From Rhypophila decipiens (taxonomy: Eukaryota > Ascomycota > Sordariomycetes > Sordariales > Naviculisporaceae), in the NCBI GenBank assembly GCA_033297075.1, contig MU858064.1, positions 124,001 through 188,000 of the forward strand: a stretch of DNA of 64,000 bases, in the 5' to 3' direction. Below are positions 40,472 through 50,324 of the stretch, piece by piece; the stretch's first letter is position 1, and every line of letters starts with the position of its first letter. The notes under the pieces were generated by a model that ran no database searches, was not told the DNA's origin, and worked only from the letters and a program-made list of their open reading frames with translations. A program made the translations under genes and the position numbers.

Positions 40472-41157
40472 TCGACAGGGAACTGACGGACGAGTTTAGA
40501 GGATGCGAGCCGGTGGAAGGTCCGTATCCATCAACAACTTCCAAACTCAGACGCCATGTTTGCTCGACAGTTCAGACGGGATGGTTCAAGTTCAGAGAGG
40601 AGATAAAATATGTTAACTCGATTGGACGGCATTCTGGGGGAGGACGAGTCCAGTCCGGATGACGAAACCATTCAGCTGGTATTCGAGATTTAGCCAATGA
40701 GAGCCGGCATATTGGCCCGCTAGCGAGTCTCCACTTAAGCGACCACCACGACAGCTGTAAGGCAAATAACAGCTGCCAGTTTTGACCTCTTTGTCCGTAC
40801 CTTCCTTTGTGTCGTGGGCCGTTTCCGCATTCGTACGGATAATGGATGGCCAAACAAAGGCGTGAATAGTGTATTTTAGCGGGCCCATGCCTGGAAATTG
40901 GCTGGGTTTACCTTCCAAGGTTCCAAGCTTTCCCACCAGATCAGTGCTTTCTGACGAGAACCCCCACTGGAACTGCAGGTGGACCCGACCCGAGTGCCGC
41001 CCGCACCGACGCCAAACCAACGGAACCGTCAACCGAAGCCTCCATTATTACAGGGGTAGACAGGACTCGAGCTCAAACATTCAGGGACGGCTTCGCAACT
41101 TCAGGACTCAAGATACTCGGTAATCCCATTTGTACAACATCACCACAAATCGCCAAA
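40472..41157. other. Intergenic; no feature recognised
   Basis: Carries the 3' flank of the AAA_28 gene and the promoter of the p25 gene. Short minus-strand frames of up to 139 codons have no recognisable domain. Confidence 0.4.
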
Positions 41158-41897
41158 ATGTCTAGAAAACCACCAAGAGGAGAATACATCGAGACTGTAA
41201 GCCACCACTTTTCCGCTCCGTCTCCCATTTACCACCTGCGCAATTCTAACGCGATGGCCCCGCGCATCCATGTGTCTAGGACACGGGCAACAAAGTGGCG
41301 CGTAAAGCGACGCTCGTGGGCACCCAGAATATCATGCTTGGCGGCAAGACGGTAATCCAGCAAGAAGTCATGATCCGCGGCGACCTGATCCGATCGCTCC
41401 CATCGTCTTCGTCCTCGGGCGGCGGACCTCCGAGCAACACTGCTGTCGCAATCGGTCGCTACTGTTTTCTCAGTCGAGGGTGCTGTCTAAAGCCCCCGGG
41501 CAGACTGTACAAGGGGTAAGGTCTGATCCAGTTCTATGCTGATTAGATGCATTGCTGACAACTGAACCACGACAACAGAGTCTTCACGTACATGCCCCTC
41601 CGAATGGGCGACCACGTCTTTGTCGGCCAAAACACCGTCGTCCAAGCCGCTCAGATCGGTTCCCACGTAAACATTGGCGCCCAGGTGGTAGTGGGCGAGT
41701 TTGCCATCATCAAAGACTTCGTGCGCATACTGGATGGCTCGGTGGTGCCCGCAAACATGGTCATACCGAGCTTCAGCATTGTCGCGGGACAGCCGGCAAA
41801 GGTTATTGGCGAGGTGCCCGAGGGCGGACACGATGCCTTTGAGCTGCGGGACCTCTACAAGTCGGTGGGGAACAATCCGCAGCCCGCGCCGAGTTGA
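41158..41897 (+). CDS. Dynactin subunit p25 (DCTN5-like, 197 aa)
   Basis: Exons 41158-41196, 41280-41515 and 41579-41897; introns of 83 and 63 nt. The joined protein starts MSRKPPRGEYIET-DTGNKVARKATLVGTQ, the typical p25 beginning, and contains the left-handed β-helix hexapeptide repeats (VGQNTVVQAAQIGSHVNIGA, IGRYCFLSRGC, VIPSFSIVAGQPAKVIGEVP). p25 belongs to the pointed-end complex of dynactin, the dynein activator, and links dynein to early endosomes in filamentous fungi. An 11-residue Ser/Gly insert (SLPSSSSSGGG) extends one loop. All conserved landmarks are present. Confidence 0.93.
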
Positions 41898-42224
41898 GGA
41901 GAGGGAATGACAACGGTATATACATGTTTTGGGCCATGGGGACAAAGTCGCGGCCCTGATGGATGGCCAGTAGGAGGCAAGATCTTTATTAGGGACCCTT
42001 GCGCCTCTCGACGCGCAGATGCACAAGCAGGCCAAGCCGAGTACAGGGTAGGTCATGTTCCTTCAAGTCATTGCAACTCTCTTTGTTGCATGATACTGAC
42101 AAAGACGACAAAGCAGGAATAGTAGTCGAGGGTCGGTGATCTAACAATGGGTCGAGCCGAAAATGGGCTCAGCAGGACAACGTAGCAAGAGAATCGCAAT
42201 CCACCCAACTTGGGATGCCTCAGT
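41898..42224. other. Intergenic between convergent genes; nothing recognised
   Basis: 3' flanks of the p25 and SDR genes only. Confidence 0.4.
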
Positions 42225-43331
42225 TTAAGCGCGAATGCCTGTCATATGTGACGCCTTTGCCTCCAGCTCATCCCAAGCCTTTGCATTTTCCAACACACTT
42301 TCCTCCAAGCCAGTCCAGCCGTCTGTCTGCCCAACCCTCCTCAACAGCTGCGCTCCCCTTTCATTGGGCACAGTGGACTGATCCCAGCCATGGTCTTTGA
42401 CCTCAGCCCACACTTTATGCTCGGGAAACTCTCGCTGCAATATCTCCTTGACCTTGTAGAAGCTGAACCGCTCGCCAAACCCAAATATGCGCTCCCTATC
42501 GACCTGTGGGGACGACGCCAATATGGCTACATACAACTTGGCCGCGTCGCCCGCATTGATATGCCACTGTGGTAAAACACCATCCAGCTTGTCGGCATGT
42601 TTACCTTGCCAGATCCAGTGCACCATCCCTGCTGTGGACGGGACACCCTGGTGTTCCGGGGACAAGACACTGCCGATGACGGTGTCCAGTAAGAATGCGT
42701 TGAATGCGTATGGCGGGCTTTCCTGGTTGACCCATTCCCAGATTCCTTGTTCTACGAGCGTCTTGAGGGCCATGTAGCCCGCTAGTCCTTTTTGTTTGGC
42801 ATTGATGGATTTATCACGCGCCAAGGTCACGGCTTGGTTGTTCCAGGAGTACTGGGATAAAGTGACCTTTTTGCTTGAGTCAGGTGTCCAGGCTGCCCAG
42901 GCTGACGAGGTGAGGACGAACGATCTGACGGTTCCGGCGGACCGGGCGGAAGAGAGCAGGTCGATATGCCATTTCAGTTCGTCCTTCGCTGCGGCGTCGA
43001 CGTCGCAAGGGAAGACATCTGTTGCGCCGATGCAGTGGATTACTCCAGAGACGTCTTTCAGTGCCGGGGTCCAGCAGCCGGAGGAGGTGACATCGGGAAT
43101 CTCGAAGAGGGAGAATTGTGAGGCGGGAAACAGGCCGGTGAGATAGGCTGTCTTGGAGGCTGATCGGACGCTGCCGCGGACCCGGTAACCGGCTTGGATG
43201 AGTGACGAAATGGCGTTTGAGGCGTCGAGGCCGTTTGCGCCCGTCACGAGAATGAGACTGCCTGGCGGGATTGTCGCGTTCGTGAGGACCACTGGGGAGA
43301 GGTGCGTTGGATTAGTCTTTGATGGGGCCAT
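42225..43331 (-). CDS. Extended SDR, dihydroflavonol/cinnamoyl-CoA reductase-like (368 aa)
   Basis: The frame is open from 43697, but the ATG at 43331 is preferred because the Rossmann fold follows ~32 residues later. The nucleotide motif is VTGANGLDASNAISSLIQAG, where the third Gly of the usual GxxGxxG is Ala. RGSVRS follows β2 and suggests NADP(H) preference. The catalytic Tyr and Lys are in GYMALKTLVE, with a Ser-rich stretch (VLTSSAWAAW) supplying the third residue. The C-terminal domain (WHINAGDAAKLYVAILAS, RIFGFGERFSFYKVKEIL) matches fungal NAD-dependent epimerase/dehydratase proteins that reduce aldehydes or ketones. No introns. The physiological substrate is unknown. Confidence 0.85.
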   Translation of the reverse strand: MAPSKTNPTHLSPVVLTNATIPPGSLILVTGANGLDASNAISSLIQAGYRVRGSVRSASKTAYLTGLFPASQFSLFEIPDVTSSGCWTPALKDVSGVIHCIGATDVFPCDVDAAAKDELKWHIDLLSSARSAGTVRSFVLTSSAWAAWTPDSSKKVTLSQYSWNNQAVTLARDKSINAKQKGLAGYMALKTLVEQGIWEWVNQESPPYAFNAFLLDTVIGSVLSPEHQGVPSTAGMVHWIWQGKHADKLDGVLPQWHINAGDAAKLYVAILASSPQVDRERIFGFGERFSFYKVKEILQREFPEHKVWAEVKDHGWDQSTVPNERGAQLLRRVGQTDGWTGLEESVLENAKAWDELEAKASHMTGIRA

Positions 43332-44377
43332 GTTGGTGTCTGAGTTGTAGGAGGAATTGAAGAGACTGGAGAGGCGGGACACTTTGGATAGAGGTTGACT
43401 CCCTGTGATCAAGCGGGACAATGGTTGTGGGAGAGGCATTTGTGTTGACTCGTGCCACACAAGGTCGGTTCTTTTCGCATGTCCACCTAAGCAAACGTGA
43501 TCCAGCACCAGAAGGCGGCCGATTGTGCCGTGATGAGACAACACTTGCCCAACCGGGACGCCACCGAGTATACCGGTTGGCTGGCTATCCGATGCCAACG
43601 GGTCGCTTGCGAGGTATGCCCGAGGTGCCCGATCGATGGTCTGCGATTGGGTGGCATCCCGATCTTTCCGATCTCTCTTCTGGAGCCAGTCCATCACATG
43701 GCGGACTTGCTTAGTTGGTCATCAGCCAGCAGCCGGGGCGAAGGATCTTTGCGCCTTCACGCTCCAGAGTGCAGATGTGAAGTAGGCTCTACAAGATTAA
43801 TAAGCAGCCTTGTCTGTCCTTCCTTCAGGCTTTTCAATGCTGACAGGTGAGTCGGTGCGTCGCTATACTAGCGGTATGGCCCTGAATTGAGCCGTTGGAA
43901 ACGATGCCGAGACCATCATGTTTGGCTTCTCCTGCACCGGACCTGGTCCGTCTCCCAACAAGATCATGTAATAGTCACACTTTCTGCGCCCATTGAAACA
44001 TGCCGGTCCTGGCCGTGGAAAATCCAATCCTTGGGTAAGTCCCAGTCCGTTCCTCAACCTCGAGAAGAACCAGTACAGACCTGTATCCCCTTCCTTGTCT
44101 GTCTCTCATGATATGCACGCACACCACCTCGCTGTTCCTCGCTTTTCCAAGTAGTATATCCTCGATGGCATCCATACAAACCCAGCATTCACTTTTGTCT
44201 TGCCGTCCTTGGTCAATTCGGTCTCGGGGGTTCACTGGCAACTGAAGCAGGTGGATTGGAAAAACTCTTGATTCGAAGGAATAGTCTTTTAATGACACTG
44301 CCCGTTCTTACAACAACAGAGACACAAAGGTAGTACAGCAGTAAACGAGGCGGAGAGGACCAGCTCGACGCCAATAG
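43332..44377. other. Intergenic; no feature recognised
   Basis: The interval includes the SDR promoter (or an N-terminal extension of 122 in-frame codons without domain similarity) and the 3' flank of the PfkB gene. Confidence 0.4.
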
Positions 44378-45844
44378 TCAATCCCCGGCATCATCAACGC
44401 CATCAAACTCCATCGTCATGACCTCGTCTCGCCACGGTATACTCCTCATACTTCCAACATCACGCACAGCCAACCCGCCCGCCTTGATGCCCATTTCCAT
44501 AGCTCGGGAAATATCTTCTTCCTCGCCGGCTTTCATCTGCCTCAGAATCTCGACTGCGTAAGCTCCAATAAAGGCGTCGCTTGCCCCCGTGGTATCCTTG
44601 ACGGCGGATCCGGGCGTCGATGCCACTAATGCGCCCGAGTCGAATCTGCGTCGGCGGCTCTTCCTGTGGCGCTCTCGGACCGATCCGATGGCTCCGTTCT
44701 GTCCCATGGTGATGATGACACATCGTGCTCCTAGGTCGTGGAAATGAGATGCGTCGTCCCAGTACTCTCCCGGCTTCCTTGAGCCGGTGCCGAGATTCCT
44801 GCCAGAACTCGTGGCCGTGGTGGTCGTTGTGACATTGTTGGGTCTGCCAGAGAGGTTGTTCCGCCTTCTGCTTCCGGCCGATCCAAACGAGTAGAATGAT
44901 GATCCCCGGCAAAGCTCATCCGCCCGACCGGCGTTCATGATCAGGTGGTCAACAGCCCAGAGGTCTTCGGGGACCGGTGTGTTGTCAGGTGCCGGGTTCA
45001 GGATCACGGGGATGGGCGGGTCCGCTTCCCTTGCGAGCTTAACGGCGTGTTGGACGGTATCAACAGGGATCTCTAATTGCACGAGAAGGAGATCCGGGCG
45101 ACGACCGGTGGAAGCGTCTTCAAGGGGTGGGATGTGTTCTGGACGCAGTCGGTCGTTGGCGTAGGCGTGACTCTCCACTATCGAGTCGCCGTAGGGATCT
45201 ACCGAGATGTGTGCAGCGCCGGTTTTCTCGTCGGTTGTTCGCAGGTGCATGATATCGATTCCATGGCTGCGAAGCTCCGTCCTAAGTAGGTGTTCGTCGA
45301 CTTCGCCCACCATTCCGACGAGCTTGACTGAGACGTCAATGTCGTGGGGGGCCAGCGGTATGGGTGGGGGGGCGATGCTGGACGTGCCTGCCAACAAGTC
45401 GTTTCGGATATGGTCCCTCTTTGGGGGAGGCCGTGATGAAGATGAGGATGGTGGTTCGTTAGAGACGGCTGACTCGTCACGTTTGTAGTGGCTCATCCGC
45501 ACGCAAGCAATGGCTTGGTTCAGACCATGACCGCCTGGCATCGTCAGCGAATTCTCGCCGTGAACGTGGACATGGCGGTTCTTCTGAGCGTGGGCAGGGA
45601 CGAGAGCTATGTAATCCATATTCACAGATCCCACGATGGTTATGGCACCGCTCAGAGAGCATCTTGTAGCGTCCCTTGGTGCGATATGCTCATCGTCCGT
45701 GAGAATAATACCGGTATCTGTGGAATGGGATCCTCTCCCGGCTGCGTCGTCATAGGTGCCGCTGGACATTGATCCTTGTCGCCTGGGGAATTTATTCCTG
45801 AGACGCCGCGCTAAGGACCCAATTGTTTCACTGGGACTGGACAT
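44378..45844 (-). CDS. PfkB-family carbohydrate kinase, ribokinase-like (488 aa)
   Basis: The N-terminal core has ITIVGSVNMDYIALVP and the substrate-binding PGGHGLNQA (residues ~90-125). VGMVGEVDEHLLRTELRSHG and VILNPAPDN are ribokinase landmarks. Near the C-terminus, VKDTTGASDAFIGAYAVEIL is the PfkB signature 2 with the catalytic Asp; the usual DTTGAGDxF has Ser in place of the second Gly. Two insertions rich in Ser/Pro/Arg and Asn/Thr (~140-185 and ~320-375) make it longer than the ~310-residue bacterial enzyme. The start at 45844 (MSSPSETIG) is preferred; the frame extends 53 codons upstream. Ribose or another pentose is the likely substrate. A single exon; cytosolic. Confidence 0.87.
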   Translation of the reverse strand: MSSPSETIGSLARRLRNKFPRRQGSMSSGTYDDAAGRGSHSTDTGIILTDDEHIAPRDATRCSLSGAITIVGSVNMDYIALVPAHAQKNRHVHVHGENSLTMPGGHGLNQAIACVRMSHYKRDESAVSNEPPSSSSSRPPPKRDHIRNDLLAGTSSIAPPPIPLAPHDIDVSVKLVGMVGEVDEHLLRTELRSHGIDIMHLRTTDEKTGAAHISVDPYGDSIVESHAYANDRLRPEHIPPLEDASTGRRPDLLLVQLEIPVDTVQHAVKLAREADPPIPVILNPAPDNTPVPEDLWAVDHLIMNAGRADELCRGSSFYSFGSAGSRRRNNLSGRPNNVTTTTTATSSGRNLGTGSRKPGEYWDDASHFHDLGARCVIITMGQNGAIGSVRERHRKSRRRRFDSGALVASTPGSAVKDTTGASDAFIGAYAVEILRQMKAGEEEDISRAMEMGIKAGGLAVRDVGSMRSIPWRDEVMTMEFDGVDDAGD

Positions 45845-46504
45845 GACTGCCAATGATGACTTGAAGTTGAGTCTGGCGAAAGGTGCGAGGTTGGGAGACG
45901 AAAGAAGCTGAAAACGGGCGATATTGCTCTCAGAAGCAGGATGGAAGTTCTGTGTGTGGGAAGTGCAGGGGAGGCCTTCTAGCTCCTCAATTGTATGGCC
46001 CAAGTTAAGACTAGGCCCCTGCCCTCCCAGGCTCCCAGTCAGCCATACATGAATTGCACTAGTCTCTGTGACTTCTAATCCGAGATTGACGGCGGCCAGG
46101 TTGTGGAAAACTCAGCTGGCCCTGAAGCGTCTGCTGTGTCTTGAAAGATTGATGGCCCAAGAAAGCGCCCAAGGGTGCCAAACGAAGCAGGGAATTTCAT
46201 CTTCTAGGCAGCTGTGCCGCAATGTCGGGCCCAGGGTACGTAATGTGCAGCTTTTCCGCCAGAGGTTTTGGGTGATGATTGACCACCTCAATCCTTGGTG
46301 GCGTCCAGTCACGGGCAGGAACCAAACACCTGCTTCACCAGATGTGCGACCTCAGACCCAAGGGGAACCACATGGAATCTGAAAGAATGATCTGCCGAAA
46401 CTGACTCTTTGCCATGTATAGAGCTGAAGAGCCCGAAAACAAGTGCATATCGGGATTCATCTGCTCAACCCTACTTGGCCTTTTACCTTTGTGGTCTTGT
46501 CACA
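45845..46504. other. Intergenic between divergent PfkB and caspase-like genes
   Basis: Both promoters must lie here. No RNA gene or repeat recognised. Confidence 0.4.
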
Positions 46505-48688
46505 ATGGCTCTCTCAGTCTTTGCCGATATCAATACCCAACTAAAGGAGAAGGTCCCTCGCAGCGGGAGGGCCCATGACAAATACCGTGCGGTTTTTATC
46601 GGCTGGGAGTCGACTGATGACAACAGCACATGGAGGTCTGAAGCTAGAGAACTGTCGGGGGTCCTCGAGAAGGGCTTTGGGTTCAAGTCGAGGACAATCA
46701 CCATTCCCCTTGGCGATTCCCTGAACTCGTTAAAGAGCAGGCTTGGGACAATTCTAGACTCTGAGACCAGTCCATCGTCATGTCTATGGCTTCTCCACTA
46801 CAGCGGGACCGGGAATGAAGGAAAGGAAGCCGTGTTCTGGCCCAGGTGAGTGCTCACCAAACTTTCAGAGACGTCGTGTATCTAACTTCTCGTGGGTTTG
46901 CAGCGTGCTAGAATCGATGGCTGACATGGTCTCTGATATCGTAGTCCTCGCTGATTTTAGAAGTGGTGTCTTTCCCAAGCCCCTGGCCACCATTCCGGCG
47001 CTGGATCCCGAAGTATCCAACAACAGGGTGTGTGAACTTTTGGTGGGACCAACCGGGCTGCCCGAAGGATCTCAGTCATTCACCAAGGAGATCTGTCGCG
47101 TTTTGGATACCCTGCGTGAGCCTCATGTCAACATCATGGCTCTCCGGTCCAAGCTTGTTGTAACCACTGGCGGCGGCAAGTGGTACGAGCCCAGCTACTC
47201 GAAACTTAGCCAGACTAGACAGTCAAACCTCCTGGAACAGGTGGGCACCACTATCGAACTCCGGGTCGCATTGAGAAGACCACTGGACGAAGATGCCTTG
47301 GATGACCTTGTGGAGTGGGCCCAAAGGAAGCCGCCCGAGGTGAAGCGCATAGTATTTTCCGAGGCAGAGACAGACACGATTGCCTTGACGGATACCGCTG
47401 GTGGCCCGAATGACAAGGCCTGTCTTCTACCGGCTAGTCTATTAGAGTTCATCCTCTCTGTGTCGACAGCCGACCTGAATCTGCTCGACTCGGCAACTTG
47501 GTACGACTGGCTTGGGAGCGCCCCAAACTCAATAGACACGCCCCGTTATCATGTGCGATCGGGATTTGCGCACCGACGCTTGTCAAAATCGGCCGGTGAC
47601 GAGGAGATAGAAAGCCAGCTGGAAGACTTTGTCAGACGAAGGAATCGTGAAGAGAGCTGGCGGAACCATGACTCTAGACTCGGGCACTATAGTCGTGTCA
47701 TTGTCCTTCCTCTAATATGGGAAATTCCAGGCTTTCATCCAGAGCTCAGAGTTCTCCAAGACCTGAAGCACCTGGCCAACACATTCCGCGACGTCTTTGG
47801 CTTCACAGTCGAGCAAGTCTTTAATATTCCCGTTGGCCGCGACATCAGTGGCCAGAGAGCACTCGAAGAACGGATTCGAGATCTTGTGGAGGAGAAACGA
47901 GGCCCAAATGTCCTGGGAGCCGGTGATCTGGTCATCATCATATACAGCGGCCATGGTAGCAACACTGTGCATTCTACTGGCAAAGCTGTGTGGTCGTAAG
48001 TTTTCCCCTTACTATTAGTAGCGTTCTGCACATATGGCTGACATGTATCGCGGAACGCTCCAGGAGCGGACCGGTACCCAACTCGGGGTCTCCGCCATAC
48101 CGGGAAACAATCGATTGGTCCGAGATTCAACCCTATCTCGACCGGGCGGAATGTGATGTCGCACAAATCCTCGACTGCTGCCATGCGGCGAGCGCCGCCA
48201 AGGATCCCGACGACAGAGGTCGGAACGAGATCCTGGCAGCCTGTGTCCGTGAGAGTCGCACCATCGCCGGGCCAGACTGCTTCTGCCGCATAGTCGCAAG
48301 AACCATCAAGCGCCTTGCCAGAGGCGGTGACCCGTTCTGCTTCCGAGATCTCGCCCACAACGTCGACCAGGAAGTAAGGAAGATGAATCGCAGTGCAGCA
48401 ACCGAGACAACGATTCCCACCCCGTACTTTAAGCAGGTATCGGAGCACATGTCATCAATCAAGCTGAGGCCTCGGCATATGATTGGGGGACCTGGCGTTG
48501 CCGGCGTCGGCGTGAACGGAGCGCAGAGACCTCCAATGGTCGCACCTAGTGTCCCGAGCGCCATTGACAGAAATGTCGTGGCCGAGGTCTTTGTCGTGCT
48601 TTCACTGAATAGCCAGATGGAGGAGGTAAAGAGGGAACATGTCACCAAAAATGAATTGTTAAGGAGGCTGGGTGCAGGAGGGGCGTGA
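46505..48688 (+). CDS. Tandem caspase-like protein: degenerate first fold plus active-type second fold (685 aa)
   Basis: Exons 46505-46845, 46904-47995 and 48064-48688; introns of 58 and 68 nt. The first fold (residues ~27-170) has the caspase layout, including a β-strand ending CLWLLHYSGTGNEG and then DIVVLADFRSG. These are the positions of the catalytic His (YSGHG) and Cys (DCC), replaced by Thr and Phe. The second fold (~395-560) repeats the layout with both residues: VIIIYSGHGSNT and AQILDCCHAASA. A region of about 220 residues with no recognised domain joins them. The last ~110 residues are variable. Proteins of this type (peptidase C14-like) resemble metacaspases in mechanism; cleavage after Arg/Lys cannot be inferred. 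The arrangement parallels pseudo-enzyme regulation, for example FLIP with caspase-8. Possible role in cell death or heterokaryon incompatibility. Confidence 0.83.
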
Positions 48689-48934
48689 TTCCTTATCACA
48701 TAATACTTGACATTCCCCTTGTCTTAACGGACAGAAGCTTAACGCAAATCAGAAGATGTCAAACATGATGAATGTGGACAATGAGAACAGTTAGAGTCAT
48801 TGTTTGCACTATTTACATTGCTCAGTCGACCTTTGCAGATACTCCGCTGGATCATCACCTCCAACACCAGCCATCATATTCGCCACTCAATCACTCCCAG
48901 CCAGTCATCCTACAGCTCATTTCACAGCCTTAGC

Positions 48935-50324
48935 TTAGTTCTCCTCCTCCTGCTTGGCCTCCTCCTCCTTCTTGCCAAGGAACCTCTTGCCCCATCCGCC
49001 CCAGCCACCACCGCCGCCCATCTGGCCGACAGGACCCTTGGGGTTCATCTTGCCACCGTCGGCAGTCCACCAAGCAGCGGGGTTGACGTTGAGAGCCTTT
49101 TGCTGGTTGATGCCGAAGCGGATCCAGGCAAAGACACCCTCGTCAAGGGACTTGCCGACGAGCGAGTAGCGAACAATCGGGTCATCGCCGTTGGCGCCCT
49201 GGATAAAGAGGAAGTCGTTGACGTTGGGCACGACGCGGTTCTTGTTGGTGCTGTAGGGCTTGAACTTGTCGATCTCGGCGATCAGGGACTGATCAAAGTA
49301 GATCTGGCCTACGTGGGGGGCCTTGCCGCCTGTGATGGTGTTGTTGGGGAGCTTGGTGGCGCCGGTGTAAACGATGGCTATTTTGGAGGTCAGTTTGGGA
49401 AGTATGTTGACACACAAGGACAGTAGTAATTACCGTGAATGTGCGAGGCACGTCCGTCGTAGTGGCCGGGCAGGAGGGAATCGAACGAGGCGATTCCGTT
49501 GGCATCGGTGGGCTGCACACCGCGCATGGCGCGCAGCTTGAGGATGCCCGCGTCCTTGGGGTCGCCCATGCCGGGGTAGCCCTGGACACCGGTGTAGATA
49601 CCCTGTTTGCGCAGTCAGTATTACCATTCAAGGTGCAGATCAGAGGAGAAACTCACGGTCGAGTTGGAGCTCCAAATGTCGACGTAGGCGTTGGGCACGA
49701 CCTGGCAGGTCTTGTAGTCGACGACCTGGACGGCCAAGGTCATCTTGATACCCGGCTCGTTCTCCTTGATGTCCTTGCGGATCTCCTCTCCTTGGACGTC
49801 TGCAGTTCCGTTAGTCAAAGTCTGGCAAATCCATTGCACGTCTCCAAAGATGGTATTGGTCACATACACAGAGGTCCTTGGTCAACAGCCGGCATCAGCA
49901 TGCAAGCACCATAGTCGCTAAACAGGGTCTTGAGATCCATGTTCCACGAAACGGCCTTGTTGCTCTTGTGGTTGATTTTGGAGACCGAGATGTAATCACG
50001 GGGCGACAGCTTGGGGCTAATCACGGCAATCAGATACTGTCAGCGCTCTCTTCTCTCCCAGACAAGCACAAGCCCATGTGGATGCACATACGCCTGGTCC
50101 AGATCATATCCAGCTTCCCTCCGCAGGCGAGCAAACTCGCCGGCGTGGAACTCGACGTTGCGCTTGACGAACTCGGGGTCGTTGAACTGCTGCTCGCAGT
50201 GGGACAGCGACTTGCGCTCCAGGGGCAGAGCGCTGTGCTGGTAGACCTTCTCGACGTGGCCGGGATGGGCCGAGACCATGGACCCGGCCAGGAGGAGAGA
50301 CGAAACCAGATTCTTGATGGCCAT
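48935..50324 (-). CDS. Secreted intradiol ring-cleavage dioxygenase (378 aa)
   Basis: Five exons: 50092-50324, 49868-50016, 49657-49799, 49434-49602 and 48935-49377; every join keeps frame. The signal peptide is MAIKNLVSSLLLAGSMVSAH. AVDQGPLYVQGEEIRKDIKE marks the start of the catalytic β-sandwich. The non-haem iron ligands are visible: Tyr in GIYTGVQGYPG, then Tyr and two His in GHYDGRASHIHAIVYTG. These enzymes open catechol-type rings between the two hydroxyls with O2 and Fe(III). Secreted fungal members are thought to act on lignin- or plant-derived phenols. The C-terminus carries a Gly-rich loop (MGGGGGWGGWGKR) and an acidic tail (KKEEEAKQEEEN). Short 76-59-nt introns; nothing abnormal. 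Confidence 0.9.
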
